A DNA stretch of 64,000 nt from Aporrectodea caliginosa. Lineage: Eukaryota > Annelida > Clitellata > Crassiclitellata > Lumbricidae. The translations under genes and the position numbers were made by a program. Location: the NCBI GenBank assembly GCA_020284085.1, contig JACEVL010000341.1, positions 186,001 through 250,000 on the forward strand, in the 5' to 3' direction. Shown here piece by piece: positions 10,072 through 21,218 of this stretch; position 1 is the stretch's first letter; each line of letters begins with the position of its first letter. The notes under the pieces were generated by a model that was not told where the DNA came from, searched no databases, and saw only the letters and a program-made list of their open reading frames with translations.

Positions 10072-11310
10072 AATGATGATCGAGGTGGGGAGGGTGGACG
10101 GTCGTGAGTGGTGGGAGGAGTATCTGGAGGTGAATCGATGGTGGTTTTTGAGAGTAGTGATTGAAGAGAGAGACGGAGGGTAGTAATTTTGCCAGAGAAG
10201 AAGGAACAAAACGACTCAGCTATTGAGGAAGGTGGAAGAGAGTTTGGAAGTGGGCTTGAGGAGTTCCGGTGGAGGAGTTGGTTAATAGTTTTCCAGAGAA
10301 GGCGAGGATTAGACGAACGGGATTGAACTAGTGAGGAGTAAAACCTCTTTTTAGCCGTAGCCAGAAGGTGATGGTATTTATTTGTGGCTGATTTTAGGGT
10401 AGATAGAAGTTGAGGATCACGGGTTCGTTTGTAAGTGCGCTCAAGGCGTCGACGGAAAGCTTTGAAGGCCTGGAGATAGGAATTATAACAAGGGTTCTTG
10501 GAGTGGGAGCCGGATTTGGTGATAATAGGAGCGTGCTTGTCAAGGAGCATGGAGAGAGTGGTGTTGTAGGAAGACAGTAGGTCATCGAGAGAGGATGGAG
10601 GATTTAGGACGAGGTCTGAAGAGGAAAGATCTTGTGTGAAGGCTTCAATGTTTATGGAGCTGATGCGGCGGAATGAATGAGAGACGGGGTCAGGAAGTGG
10701 AACAGGAAGTATGTTGAGGCGTGTGAAGATAGGGTAATGATCGGAAGGTGTGTCAAAAGAGAAAGAGATATCAGGCGATAACTTTGAGACAGATGATGTG
10801 ATGATGAGGTCAAGTGTATGGTTGTGACAATGGGTGGGGAAATTGACATGTTGAACTAGGTTAGTAGATGACAAGAGCGTGAGAAATTCTGAGGCAAATG
10901 AGTCAGAGGGATTATCTACATGTATGTTAAAATCCCCCGTGATCAGGAATTCATGAGGAGTAGTGGCAGCAGTGGAGAGTAAGGTTGTGAATTCTTGCAA
11001 GAAGACGGATGTAGGACTTGAGTATGAGGAGGAGGAAGGAGGGCGGTAGACATTGAAAATGGTTAGTATTGTGTTAGGGAGTTTTAGAGTAATTGAGGCG
11101 CATTCAAAGGAGCGAAAACAGTAGCCAGGTGAGTGAAGAACGGTGGAAGGTTCTCGAGTCAGAAACGCAATGCCCCCACCAGTGGTGTTCGTACCGGTTT
11201 GCGATTTTGAGGGACGAGGAGTACTATGGAGATGGTAACCAGGAGGGATACAGTCTTGATATTGAGGAAGAGTTGTAGTGGAATTGAACCAGGTTTCAGT
11301 GTTGTGCACT
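10072..11310 (-). mobile_element. LINE (CR1/L2-like) fragment: AP endonuclease domain
   Basis: Read on the minus strand, this encodes the C-terminal two thirds of an apurinic-like endonuclease. Motifs are TETWF at the start, LITGDFNIHVDN (GDFN motif) and SDHYPIF (SDH motif). A linker region rich in Ser/Pro follows and leads toward the RT. It is 5'-truncated at 11310 inside the endonuclease domain, where a + strand LINE fragment abuts. With 4365-5434 it makes one interrupted element. Confidence 0.85.
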
Positions 11311-12315
11311 TGCGACGGTGCATGCCTGGATGTCTGCCAATCGTCTTAGACTCAACCCGACCAAGTCACAGTTTATATGGTTCGGTACAACACGTGCACG
11401 TTGTAGGATCGATCAAATTGCTCTTGCATCGGCATCCCTTTATATTGGACAGTCCTGTGATGTGGATCATGTGGTGAGGGAACTTGGGGTGCTTCTTGAT
11501 GGTGGGCTTACGACGGCTGATCAGTGATCATGTGTCACATATTTCTAGGATTAGGCCCTAGCTATTATGAGCTCAGGCAGATCCGATTTATACGGAGAAC
11601 GCTGTCGCTAAGAGCTGCGGCTGCACTAATACACTCTTTCGTCCTCACACGTCTTGACAACTGTAATGGGGTCCTGGCTTCAATAAAGAGTTTTGATTGA
11701 TTGATTGATTGCTGGGCCTCCCTGAGTTCCGTCTTCATCAACTTCAGAGCTTCAGCTCGTTCAGAATTCAGAATGTAGTAGCCAGAAGTCTGGCTGCTGC
11801 ATTCTGAACGAGCTGAAGTTGATGAAGACGGAACTCAGGGAGGCTGATCTACCGAAATATACATATCCGATCGACTACATACGACGTGAGCTCCACTGGC
11901 TTCCAGTTGCTAATCTTGTGCAATTGAAAATTACTACGCTGGTTTGGAAGGCTACGACTGGCACTGCTCGGATTACATTGCTGAAATGTGCCTTCCAGTT
12001 GGCACTCAAACTGGTCGGCGGGCTCTAGAGTTCGTGTGAAAATGATGTCATAATGCTATAGACAAGGAAACATGCAGCCTATTATATCATTCATAGACTT
12101 TTTTATAATAGTGCAGCTATACAGGCTGTAGGTACCGGTAATCTAAACTGCGTATTCTATGTTACGACAGCCAGTCGATAAGCCTACATGGACAGATGGA
12201 CGACAGCCAGACGCAGACATATAGGCTAGTTAGACGGACTCTTTCCCACGGTCAAAGTGTCCTTCTATACACTTTGGGTATTTTTAATAAACGACAATTG
12301 ATTGATTGATTCTTG
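11311..12315 (+). mobile_element. LINE 3' fragment, + strand, rearranged
   Basis: The C-terminal part of a non-LTR RT protein is readable in pieces: AWMSANRLRLNPTKSQFIWF (11320-11390), RELGVLLDGGL, then YYELRQIRFIRRTLS and SFVLTRLDNCNGVLA (11545-11680), then RRELHWLP (11880-11910). The 3' end is AATAAACGACAATTGATTGATTGATT at 12283-12312, a microsatellite tail typical of CR1/L2 elements. A second tail-like block, AATAAAGAGTTTTGATTGATTGATTG, sits inside the coding part at about 11683-11710. Frames are broken. Confidence 0.75.
11716..11844. repeat. Fold-back duplication inside the LINE
   Basis: The segment 11716-11766 (starting GCCTCCCTGAGTTCCGTCTT) reappears inverted at 11802-11844. It is identical apart from an extra 8 nt in the left arm. 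The spacer is 35 bp. The LINE protein reads on after the right arm, so a piece of the element was copied and inverted in place, as in twin-priming or template-switch events. Confidence 0.8.
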
Positions 12316-12644
12316 ATGCTTTCTGCTGCCTTTGACTGAAATGATTCGGAATGACAGAACAAAGGAATATTACGTCAATGCGTACACTGCTGGGGTTCCA
12401 GTGTGTGAAACAAAATCATCACGAATAGTCGGATTTATTGTGTGTATGTACCCTTTTTGGTGGAAAACACTCGTATATATAGACGAATATAGGAGGCTTA
12501 TGACAATTGTCCTTCTCGAAAAAAGTGGGAAAGCAAAAAAAGGTCATGAGAAATTTTGGCGGAAGTAATCAAGACAATTTTCCGTCAGTCCACGGGCGCA
12601 ACGGGAGCACACGAACCCTACTTACGCCACTGGTCTCAGTAGTC
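12316..12644. other. No gene recognised
   Basis: Unremarkable sequence between the LINE tail and the minisatellite. Short open frames show no motifs. Confidence 0.4.
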
Positions 12645-13345
12645 CAAATTCATTCATTTTTTCCAACTAAGTCAATGCGTCCACTACTGTCATTCTATTT
12701 TTTCAACTAGGGTCAATGCGTACACTACTGTCATTCCATTTTTTCCAACTAGGTCAATGCGTACACTGCTGTCATTCAATTTTTGCAACTAGGTCAATGC
12801 GTGCACTGCTGTCTTTCTATTTTTTCAACTAGGGTCAATGCGTACACTGCTGTCATTCCATTTTTTCCAACTAGGTCAATGCGTACACTGCTGTCATTCA
12901 ATTTTTTCAAACTAGGTTCAAATGTGTACACTGTTGTCATTCCATTTTTTCAGCTAGGGTCAATGTGTACACTGTTGTCATTCCATTTTTTCCAACTAGG
13001 TCAATGCGTACACTGCTATCATTCCATTTTTTCCAACTAGGTCAAGGCGTACACTGCTATCATTCCATTTTTTCCAACTAGGTCAATGCGTACACTGCTG
13101 TCATTCCATTTTTTCAACTAGGATCAATGCGTACACTGCTGTCATTCCATTTTTTCAGCTAGAGTCAATGCTGTCATTCCAATTTATCCAACAACTAGGG
13201 TCAATGCGTACACTGCTGTCATTCCATTTTTCAGCTAGAGTCAATGCTGTCATTCCATTTTATCCAACCAGGGTCAAGGAGTACACTGCTGTCATTCTAT
13301 TTTTTCCAACTAGGGTCAATGCGTACACTGCTGTCACAACGAAGT
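12645..13345 (+). repeat. Minisatellite, about 41-bp unit
   Basis: About 17 copies of a unit containing TCAATGCGTACACTGCTGTC, then ATTCCATTTTTTCCAACTAGG. Unit length varies because of indels and partial deletions (short units near 13165 and 13230). Confidence 0.93.
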
Positions 13346-14998
13346 AGGACAACAGTTGAGCAGTTTCTGCATATTTTTGAACGATTGATGAATATGCGAC
13401 ACTGACTTTGGCCACCCGCGCTGTAGCCTAGTTGTGCTCTTCTGGTTTTGTCATGGAAGGCCATGATAACAGTTAATGCATTACGAAAGTCCGAAGATCT
13501 GACGCGATAAGCTTGAGTGTGAGTTACGTTATCCGTGGACATCTGTCCAATAGTAGATAGACCTGAAATACAGTACACAATAAATTTGAACACGGTCATG
13601 CGTGTTCCATGGATCTAACTAAAACACGTTCGTCTCTGTATTTTCCCCACATATCTCCCTATGCATAGGCATAACGGTCGTATGATCCTAGGTAGCCTAC
13701 TGGAGTTTAATCTAACATCATACTAGTCTTATCATCCTTACCTAGAACCAGAATCACACTAGAATACTATCTGTGTATTATTTACTGCCTATTCTAGCCT
13801 CCCGAACAACTCTTTTGAGATAAAAATGATTGTAGTCACGTTCGTTGACTCACGACTTCTCCAGTTATTGATGAACACCATTGACTTCCATCTTGGATTG
13901 ATAGGATTTCTCTGGTGTTGCTGTCGTCGTCTTTTCTATTCACGATTTCTTCCTCAAGCGTTCGTCAGTTCTGGCTTCATTCCGAGCTAAAACTTGGAGT
14001 AGATTTATCGTAATCCAACCATCGAATGGGATCATTCAACTCGTGGTCGTTCTATTTCAAAGAATCAAGATTCAAGCGTCCGATTCACCACTAAGCTTGA
14101 CCTTTAACCTCAGGTAGTAGGTTATCACTTCCACAACATCTCAGGTTAGTCCAGAAGCTGATTATAGCCCCAAATCCTTGCTAAATTTGATTATCCTTAC
14201 AATGCTGATTAAGATGCTGATTCAATTAATTAATTTACTTAACCCCAAACTCTCAACTCTCGTTGAGCAATTCTGGTGTGACCCTGCAGATGCCCGGTAC
14301 ATTACAATGCTTCTTAACCCGACAACATCAGCAATCTCAGTCTCTGAAGGCATTCACAGTTCAATTTTTGAGTCGTCAGTCTCGACCCTTGATTCGTCCT
14401 GATGTTCATCATGGGAGGTTCGTGGATGGTTGAGCAGTGGATTGTAACGCATGTGCCACCTTCTCAGTTCTGACTCTTTAGCGTACAGGCGTATCTCATC
14501 CAGGACCAATATTGAGCTGCTGATCCTTTTTCAGGCCCCATGGAGCTACCTGAAGTTGCCGAAAGCCTTCAAAGTGGCATCCTCTGCATGATTAACTTAT
14601 TCGTCGGCCAACTACTCCTTGTCTGCCTTGCCAGACTTCTTGCATTCTTGCCTTGCCAGACTTCTTGCATTCTTTGTTGAGTGTGGCTGATAGTCTGCAT
14701 GGGCTCCTGCCAACTTTCCTTAACACCAGTTCCCGCGTTTTATTACTCGAGACTCTACATGCAGTCGGTAACTGCCCTTCATCTGGTGTTAATCAGGATG
14801 TGATCGATCACCTTCGTGCTGCCGTCGTTGGAGAACCATGTATGACGATGGATGTCGCGCCTTTGAAACCATGAGCCACGTTAACATATATAGGCTGGCT
14901 GTAGCACAGAACTCCAGTATTCCATTATCAAATGGGCCGTTCACGAGACCGCATTGAAATCTCCCAGGCAGGCAAAGAAGTCACTTTCAGGAGTTAGG
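13346..14998. other. No gene recognised; 25-bp tandem duplication
   Basis: The + strand has short frames at 14178-14402 and 14653-14874 that are neither obviously random nor recognisable. A 25-bp unit, TGCCTTGCCAGACTTCTTGC plus ATTCT, is tandemly doubled at about 14620-14670. No splice pattern or domain can be supported. Confidence 0.35.
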
Positions 14999-15554
14999 CT
15001 CATTGCCAGTGGCGTAGCAAGGTTTCTGGAGGCCCTTGTGCAGAGCTTCGGTGGTGGGCCCTCCCCCTTGAAATCCCCTTCGATTTAAAACAAAAAAGCT
15101 GTGTAAAAATCGCAGTTGCATGCACCATAAATAAGGTCAGATAATCAAATTGGACAAGTCGCGAGTGTCAAGTCTACGGTAGTCTAAGACGAAGAATCCA
15201 AAAGGTTTAAACATTCCTGTGCGCGCTTTCTCTTGGGCATCCAACAGTGTTTAAGGCAACAGAGCGCTGAACGTTGCAGCCAACAAACTAATTCTGAGAA
15301 ATCGCTCTTTGATTCGTCCACTATTAATATTATTGAGTGCGTACGCTGTTCATGTACATTTAAATAAATAAATAGTAGAGATTTGAGTGCCGTAATTTGT
15401 AGGCAGTCGATGACTCGAAGCAACAATTCAGAAGCACTTGCTCGTTTTGAATATGCGCCACGCTATTTAAGGTTCACGGAGTGCACGGACCGTTCTAGCT
15501 CGAGATTTTTAAATCTCTGAAAATTAATATGCTACCTTCGGAAAGCGAATCGCG

Positions 15555-15953
<399 letters not shown>

Positions 15954-16117
15954 GAGCATTAGACTGATGTAGCTAACTAGGCTTGGTTAAGTTGATTTGA
16001 TTGCATTCTGAAAGGAAAGACCCTCTGACGGTCTGATCACTGGGGGCCCCTGTGCAGCAGAGGGCCCTTGTGCTTTGCACAACCTGCACAACCCATTGCT
16101 ACGCCACTGCTCATTGC

Positions 16118-16531
16118 GTCTTCTAGCGAATTATAGAAGACACCTGTCACATCTCCAGAGGCCTCAGAGGCCATTATGACAGCTATAGAGCCAAAGCGTT
16201 GTTAGAAGACACTGACTGACAGATGTCTCTATCAGTTCACACTTTACCACTAACTGACGAACGGACATCGTGCAACTCTAAGCAGCTGAGTAATCCAAGT
16301 TACCCGTTGTAACGCATTGCATTTTATATTGACAATTCGATTTTGAGCAGGTATGCAGTTCTTACGGGTAATTAAGTAATTAGGATTGCTTTGGTCGAGT
16401 TTCTGCTGTAGCTCACAGATTCTTCATCTGCAGGAAAAGGCATCTAGAAGCGATTATCAAACATTTTCATACGTCAGGTGAATCGCAAAATATGCATAAT
16501 TAGATCCTCGTTTAACAAGTGGTTGTCTTTT
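16118..16531. other. No feature recognised
   Basis: Unique-looking sequence between the hAT element and the SINE, without a supportable open frame. Confidence 0.4.
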
Positions 16532-16940
16532 TTTGTATTGTATTGTATTTGAACACTTGTTATAGCGCCCCAACCAGATCTCCCATTCAGAGGCGCTCCC
16601 GACTACTGCGCGAACGCTGAGTCGGAGTTTCACGCCGAAGCGCATGAGCAATTGCGAGTGAAGGACTTGCCCAGGGTCCCTACGCGGCGACTTTGAGGTG
16701 GATCCGAACCCGCAACCCTCCAGCTGCAAGGCACCGAACATACCCCTACACCACCGCGCCCCAGTTGTATTGTGATGTGTTGTATTGTGTGTTGTATTGT
16801 ACTCCACGTTTATAATGCGACCGAGCCACCCGCAGTAAAGATCCGAGAAATTAATCTCTGATAATCCGACCCGACCGGGAAGCGAACCCGGGGCGCCGGC
16901 GCGGCGAGCGGGCACCAACCCACTCGGCCACTCAGGATCC
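16532..16940 (-). mobile_element. Two-headed tRNA-derived SINE, copy 1
   Basis: Read on the minus strand, it starts GGATCCTGAGTGGCCGAGTG, an A-box of tRNA-Leu/Ser type, with a B-box GGTTCGCTTCCC. A spacer of ACAATACAACACA-type repeats follows. A second tRNA-like head has GGCGCGGTGGTGTAGGGGTA and B-box GGGTTCGGATCC. The body ends GGGAGCGCCTCTGAA...GGGGCGCTATAAC...GTGTTCAAATACAATACAAT. The 3' tail matches the 3' end of the LINE at 61735-62926. Flanking TTTTGT may be the target duplication. Confidence 0.82.
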
Positions 16941-17387
16941 TTTTGTTCATCATTGTGCAATCGGCGCATACTCTTCACGCCATTTCGTTGTTCAGCCTCG
17001 TTCCAGCTCAGCTACTATATCCAGGCGTCCATTGATTAGCAGCCGACCTCCTTACAGGTCACACTGACAGCAATTTCACATGATTGAAGAAGCAGAAGTG
17101 AAAACATCAGACTGAAAAAGACAATTGTCGTCTAGTACTCTATGACCTTTAGATGAACTCCGCGGTAGAGCTCTGAAGTGCATTGTTTAAAAGCGACCCC
17201 GCTGAAGTCGAGAATTACAGAACGAAGACGCTCAGAGTCGAGCGACGTATCTCTCGAGTAGGAATCCCACATGGGACCTAAGTAGAGTATACAGTAGCCA
17301 AGAGATCTAACAGAGTATACGATCACTGGCTTCGTCAGAAACAACTCTGGCCTACGACGACGACGACAACCGATAGAAAAAGAGGCA

Positions 17388-17560
17388 ATGGACGAAGAAA
17401 AAGTAGTTCCTGCTGTGAAGACGTTGCAGAACGTCATTGATGAGCTGCACAGAGTCTTTGACGAAGATTCCGTTGATATCGACTACGTCAAGGCGCTTCT
17501 CGAGTCCTACTGCAGTCGCTCCAAAGACTGGAGAAAATATGTCAACTTCGACGCTTATAG
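17388..17560 (+). CDS. CDO1: Cysteine dioxygenase type 1, exon 1
   Basis: Start ATG at 17388-17390. The exon encodes 57 residues, MDEEKVVPAVKTLQNVIDEL onward, ending NFDAY. This corresponds to the N-terminal helical segment of CDO, including a DWRKY..FD.YR block like the WAMYAKFDQYR of the vertebrate enzyme. The exon ends AG|GTAAAT at 17560/17561, a good donor. The split Arg codon (AG|A) continues perfectly into exon 2. CDO is a cytosolic non-haem iron enzyme that oxidises cysteine to cysteine sulfinate, the first step to taurine and sulfate. No clear core promoter could be fixed upstream. Confidence 0.9.
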
Positions 17561-17699
17561 GTAAATATCGTACAGGCCACATTGTCTTTGGGTGTGTCTA
17601 TAAAAGGCGCCACATAAAGAATCAGTTTTTAACATACGCATATACATACTTATTACTCAGTTGCTCGCAGATTTCTACATAGGCATATCTAACGAGGTC

Positions 17700-17872
17700 A
17701 TATTTTGGTCATGGCCAACCACCAAATCACACTGTACATACAAATATGGACAATGACACCCAGGCATATGTCCAGGGTCCAGCTTCGGATCGAGGCTATC
17801 TCCCTAGTGGAGAAAATGCAACTGACATCGGAGGTGATTGGCGCCTGGATGTCATCCAACCGTCTTTGGCTG
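17700..17872 (+). mobile_element. LINE fragment, 5' part, split by a MITE
   Basis: A degenerate RT region after the YADD motif. TQAYVQG matches the DVQAYVHG of the LINE at 61990, and further on are LVEKMQLTSEVIGAWMSSNR and LWL. The last 9 bp, CTTTGGCTG (17864-17872), are repeated at 18490-18498, where the LINE resumes. Confidence 0.75.
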
Positions 17873-18489
17873 GGTATCCTATCACAACCGCGCGCCCACA
17901 ACCGCGCGGCGAATTACCGCGCACACAAAACCGCGCGGTTAATTACCGCGTGCTATTCATTATGTCGCCGATCAAAACCGCGCTTCAAGTTTCAACTATC
18001 AGTAAATTTTAATATAAGTAACAAAATGAAATAGATATTTTTCCAGGTTAATTCTTTTATTTAAACATTTCGAATGAAAACTAAACTTATAAACGTTCAA
18101 TAAATGTTCCACTACGAACAATGACAAAGTTTTACATGTTCTAAATGAAAAATAGACTTGTAGGTCTACAGGTTCTATAAAATGTTCTACTAGGAAAAAT
18201 GACAAAAAGTCTGTAGGTCTACAGGTTCTATAAAATGTTCTACTAGGAAAAATGACAAAGCTTCAACATGTTCTAAAATTACGAAGGTACAACTAGACTT
18301 GGAGATTTAATTTATGTGCGATTTCGAACATAATAGCTTTGAACTATAATTTCATAAGAATTGTCTTTACCTACGAAAATGTTTTACGATAAAGAACTCC
18401 ACTAGAAGCGCGGTTTTGATCGGCGACATAATGAATAGCACGCGGTAATTAGCCGCGCGGTTGTGGGCGCGCGGTTGTGATAGTAAACC
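17873..18489. mobile_element. MITE with long TIRs and 9-bp duplication (Mutator-like)
   Basis: 617 bp. The ends are GGTATCCTATCACAACCGCG and the inverse of GGTTTACTATCACAACCGCG. The inverted repeats run for about 80-110 bp and include CCGCGCGG and GTCGCCGATCAAAACCGCGC. The left arm has a local duplication of about 30 bp. Flanks CTTTGGCTG at 17864-17872 and 18490-18498 form a 9-bp target duplication. The core holds two near-identical copies of GTAGGTCTACAGGTTCTATA (about 18157 and 18212). No coding capacity. Long TIRs with 9-bp duplications are typical of Mutator-like elements. Confidence 0.85.
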
Positions 18490-19333
18490 CTTTGGCTGAA
18501 CCCTGGAAAAACGCGGTTCATCTGGGTTGGGAGTCGGGGTAGGTGTCTAAAGTCGATCTACCCAATCTACCCCATCGCTTTCCTGGTATCTCTTTCTCTA
18601 TCACTGTGCGGGACTTCGGTGTGACCCTGGACCAGGAATTGACCCTTCCAGAACACGACGTGAATGTATGTCGCACGTGCTTCTACCATCTAGGCCCAGG
18701 GCCTAAGTCAGATTCGCTCGGTAAGCCGCTCTCTAACAACTAAAGCCGCTACGACCCTGATGCATGATTTCATATGCACCAGAGTCGACTATGGCAGTGC
18801 AATGTATGCGGGCTTAACCCTATCGCGCAGTAATCAGTTGCAAATTGCAATCTGTGCAAAATAACGCGGCTCGCCTGATAGGAGGCATACTAAAGTTCGG
18901 GCATATATCTAGCTTTATACGGGAACTGCACTGGCTGCCTATGCAAAAACGCCTTGAGTTTAAGATCCTAATGCTTATGCGCAATTGTCTTGCAGGCCAA
19001 GCACCAGTTTATCTTAGGGAGCTCTGTGTGCAGGTGTTATCCATACCAGGCCGTATAGATTCCTTCGCTCTGCCACGCAAAGTGACTTGGTTGTCCCTAT
19101 GGCTACAACTTCCACGGAGCTCCATAAGAGCTGTGCTGTGGTCGGTCCATCTTTCTGGAATAGGTTGCCTAGCAACCTACGTAATGAGCTTCTTGGTCTT
19201 TCCTTGCCCCTTTTCCGCAGACGTTTGAAAACCATTCTTTTCGATCGTGGTTTGGTTTGTCAGGTCTGGAGCGTCTCTGAGGAGTATCTCTTCTCTGTGG
19301 CGCTATATACATTTATGGTTACGATTACGACAA
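18490..19333 (+). mobile_element. LINE fragment, 3' part
   Basis: Continues the interrupted LINE: LWLNPGKTRFIWVG at 18491-18530, VRDFGVTLDQELTLP (18607-18650), NNAARLIGGILKFGHISSFI, RELHWLPMQKRLEFKILMLM (18920-18980), and VGPSFWNRLPSNLRNELL in another frame (19140-19195). The 3' end has GAGCGTCTCTGAGG...GGCGCTATATAC, related to other LINE tails here. Several frameshifts make it non-functional. Confidence 0.8.
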
Positions 19334-19363
19334 TGGGTCATTTTCCTACGTCGTGTTTACACA

Positions 19364-19387
19364 AACACACACACACACGCACGCACA

Positions 19388-19423
<36 letters not shown>
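19364..19423 (+). repeat. (CA)n microsatellite
   Basis: Mostly pure CA dinucleotides directly after the LINE end. Confidence 0.95.
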
Positions 19424-19424
<1 letters not shown>

Positions 19425-19734
19425 TATATGTATTATTATTACAAACCGAATTGGATGTCGCTGCTTTGTCACTGTGAGCAATATAGTGTCACTTTCATCG
19501 TGCACGTTCTGTATTGCTTTCTGCAGAAGCACGTACAGTGTAGCAGCTGGCTTTCACTTCCAAGTTTCCAATCCAACTGAGTTTGAACTTTGGATGACAA
19601 ACTGCTACTCTGAGGAATTCACTATCGTCAGAAAGACGTCCAAATCGTTTTTCGATGCTCCCCAGTAGTGCAGCATTACCAGGTCTAGTCCGTATAATTG
19701 GCACTGCATTTAATTTGATTTTCAGCTTCTGCAG

Positions 19735-20196
19735 TGTCGGCAACACATCCGCACCTACGATGCTTGATCACAAGACCGCGTGCACAATAGCCACCTCAAT
19801 TGTTCACTCCAAACTCGACTACTGTAATTCACTTTTTTTAATAACATCGACTCTTCTAAAAAAAAGCCTGCAAACTATCCAGAACGCTCTCGCCCACGCA
19901 GTCACCAAAACTCCCTAATACCACCACATAAGTCCTATTCTCAAATCACTTCAATGGCTAAAGGTCCCTCAGCGCATTCATTGCAAAATTGTATCTTTAA
20001 CCTACAACACCAAATTTCTGAATCCTCTTACATTCGCAGGCTATTCACCATCCAACCGCCCAGGAATATTCGCTCATCATCATATCATTCTTTATCTCGG
20101 CATCCAGTCTCCTCCCCTCTGATTCAAATGCTGCAACCGCTTCTTAGTCTATGCTCTCCCAAAAGGTCTCCACTAGTTTGCTCGTTGAGAATATGA
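19735..20196 (+). mobile_element. Second LINE fragment in CDO1 intron 1
   Basis: Readable non-LTR C-terminal motifs are SIVHSKLDYCNSLF (about 19798), TIQNALAHAVTKTP (about 19876), HHISPILKSLQWLKVPQRIH (about 19924) and SLTYNT. A related minus-strand fragment lies at 46000-46130. Confidence 0.72.
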
Positions 20197-20511
20197 CTCG
20201 CGGCAAATTTCCCGGATTGGTTGACTGAAATATGATACTTTTTGCATCTAGTGTGTTCACTCGTGCCTAAAATTAAGTTAAAGGGCGTAGCGAAATGCCT
20301 TTACGCATGCAGAAGAATTTTGTAGAACACCTTTCGTTCAAATCCAGCGGTGACGCAGCTGTTAACTAACTTAAACTAAGGAATTACTACTGCGTCTAAC
20401 TTAGATTATAGAAGATGATGAAAGGAGAGCAATTGTGATGGTGATGATGACGACGACGATCCGTTCAATTATGACGATTAGAACTAGAAAAGAAGAGTAA
20501 TTGTGTTTCAG

Positions 20512-20949
20512 ATATACAAGAAATCTGGTGGATGAGGGAAATGGAAAGTTCAATCTGATGCTTCTGTGTTGGGGTGAAGGTCACAGCAGTCCCATCCATG
20601 ACCACAGCGACGCCCATTGCTTCGTTAAGATCCTGGCCGGTCAATTGAAGGAGACGATCTACGATTGGCCCAGCTCCTCCTCTCCCTCCTCCTCTCCATC
20701 CTCCTCCTCTGCCTCCTCCTCTGCCTCCTCCTCCTCTGCCTCCTCCTCCTCCTCTCCATCCTCCTCCTCTGCCTCCTCCTGCCTCCCTGCCTCCTCCCTC
20801 CTCCTCCTCCTCCTCCACCTCCTCCTCCTTCTCTTCCTTCTCCTCTCCCTCCTCCTCCTCCGCTTCCACTTCTTCATCGGACCCAGGACAACCAATGCAG
20901 GAGACAGATATACTCCATTACACCAAGGACCAAGTGACATACATCAACG
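20512..20949 (+). CDS. CDO1: Cysteine dioxygenase type 1, exon 2 (frame-shifted repeat inside)
   Basis: The 5' half encodes [20 protein letters not shown], then [20 protein letters not shown] and [13 protein letters not shown]. It contains the two iron-binding histidines (IHDH), the substrate Arg in YTRN and the Cys of HCF that forms the Cys-Tyr cofactor. The 3' end encodes [10 protein letters not shown], matching ENQCAYIN of known CDO, and ends AACG|GTAAAA with one base left for a GAC codon. Between them, 20672 to about 20879 is a TCC-rich tract. The two halves are in different frames (net one base). No GT dinucleotide occurs in the tract, so a canonical intron cannot remove it. An assembly or sequencing indel, or allelic repeat damage, is likely. 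Confidence 0.85.
20672..20879 (+). repeat. TCC-rich tract inside CDO1 exon 2
   Basis: About 208 bp of TCC/TCT/GCC triplets. In the upstream frame it reads poly-Ser/Ala/Pro, then shifts to poly-Leu. In the downstream frame its end reads [16 protein letters not shown]. The insert falls in a loop between strands of the CDO barrel. Confidence 0.9.
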
Positions 20950-21173
20950 GTAAAATATCCTCCTCTCTCCCTCTCTCCGTTTCTCTGTATCTCTTTCTCT
21001 CTGTCTATATTCCTCCCTCTTCTTCTTTTCTCTGCCTCAATTCCATTTTCCATTTCTATGTCCTTCTGCTTGTTTTCTCTCTCTATCTCTGTTTCTCTCT
21101 GTCTCTGTCTCTGTCTCTGTCTCTGTCTCTGTCTCTGTCTCTGTCTCTGTCTCTGTCTCTGTCTCTGTCTCTG

Positions 21174-21218
<45 letters not shown>

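Larger units (their letters stand above)
17561..20511 (+). other. CDO1: CDO1 intron 1 (LINE and MITE rich)
   Basis: 2951-bp intron with donor GTAAAT and acceptor TTGTGTTTCAG. It carries two LINE fragments, a nested MITE and a (CA)n run, described separately. Confidence 0.85.

Noticed and set aside
16532..16940. tRNA genes
   Set aside because: A- and B-boxes are present but the arms do not fold as a tRNA and there are several diverged copies with tails, so these are SINE heads.
16457..16978. 173-codon minus-strand frame
   Set aside because: It runs across the two-headed SINE. The same frame appears in the copy at 29326-29562.
20465..20869. Minus-strand Glu/Gly-rich frame opposite CDO1 exon 2
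   Set aside because: Antisense of the TCC tract and of a real exon.
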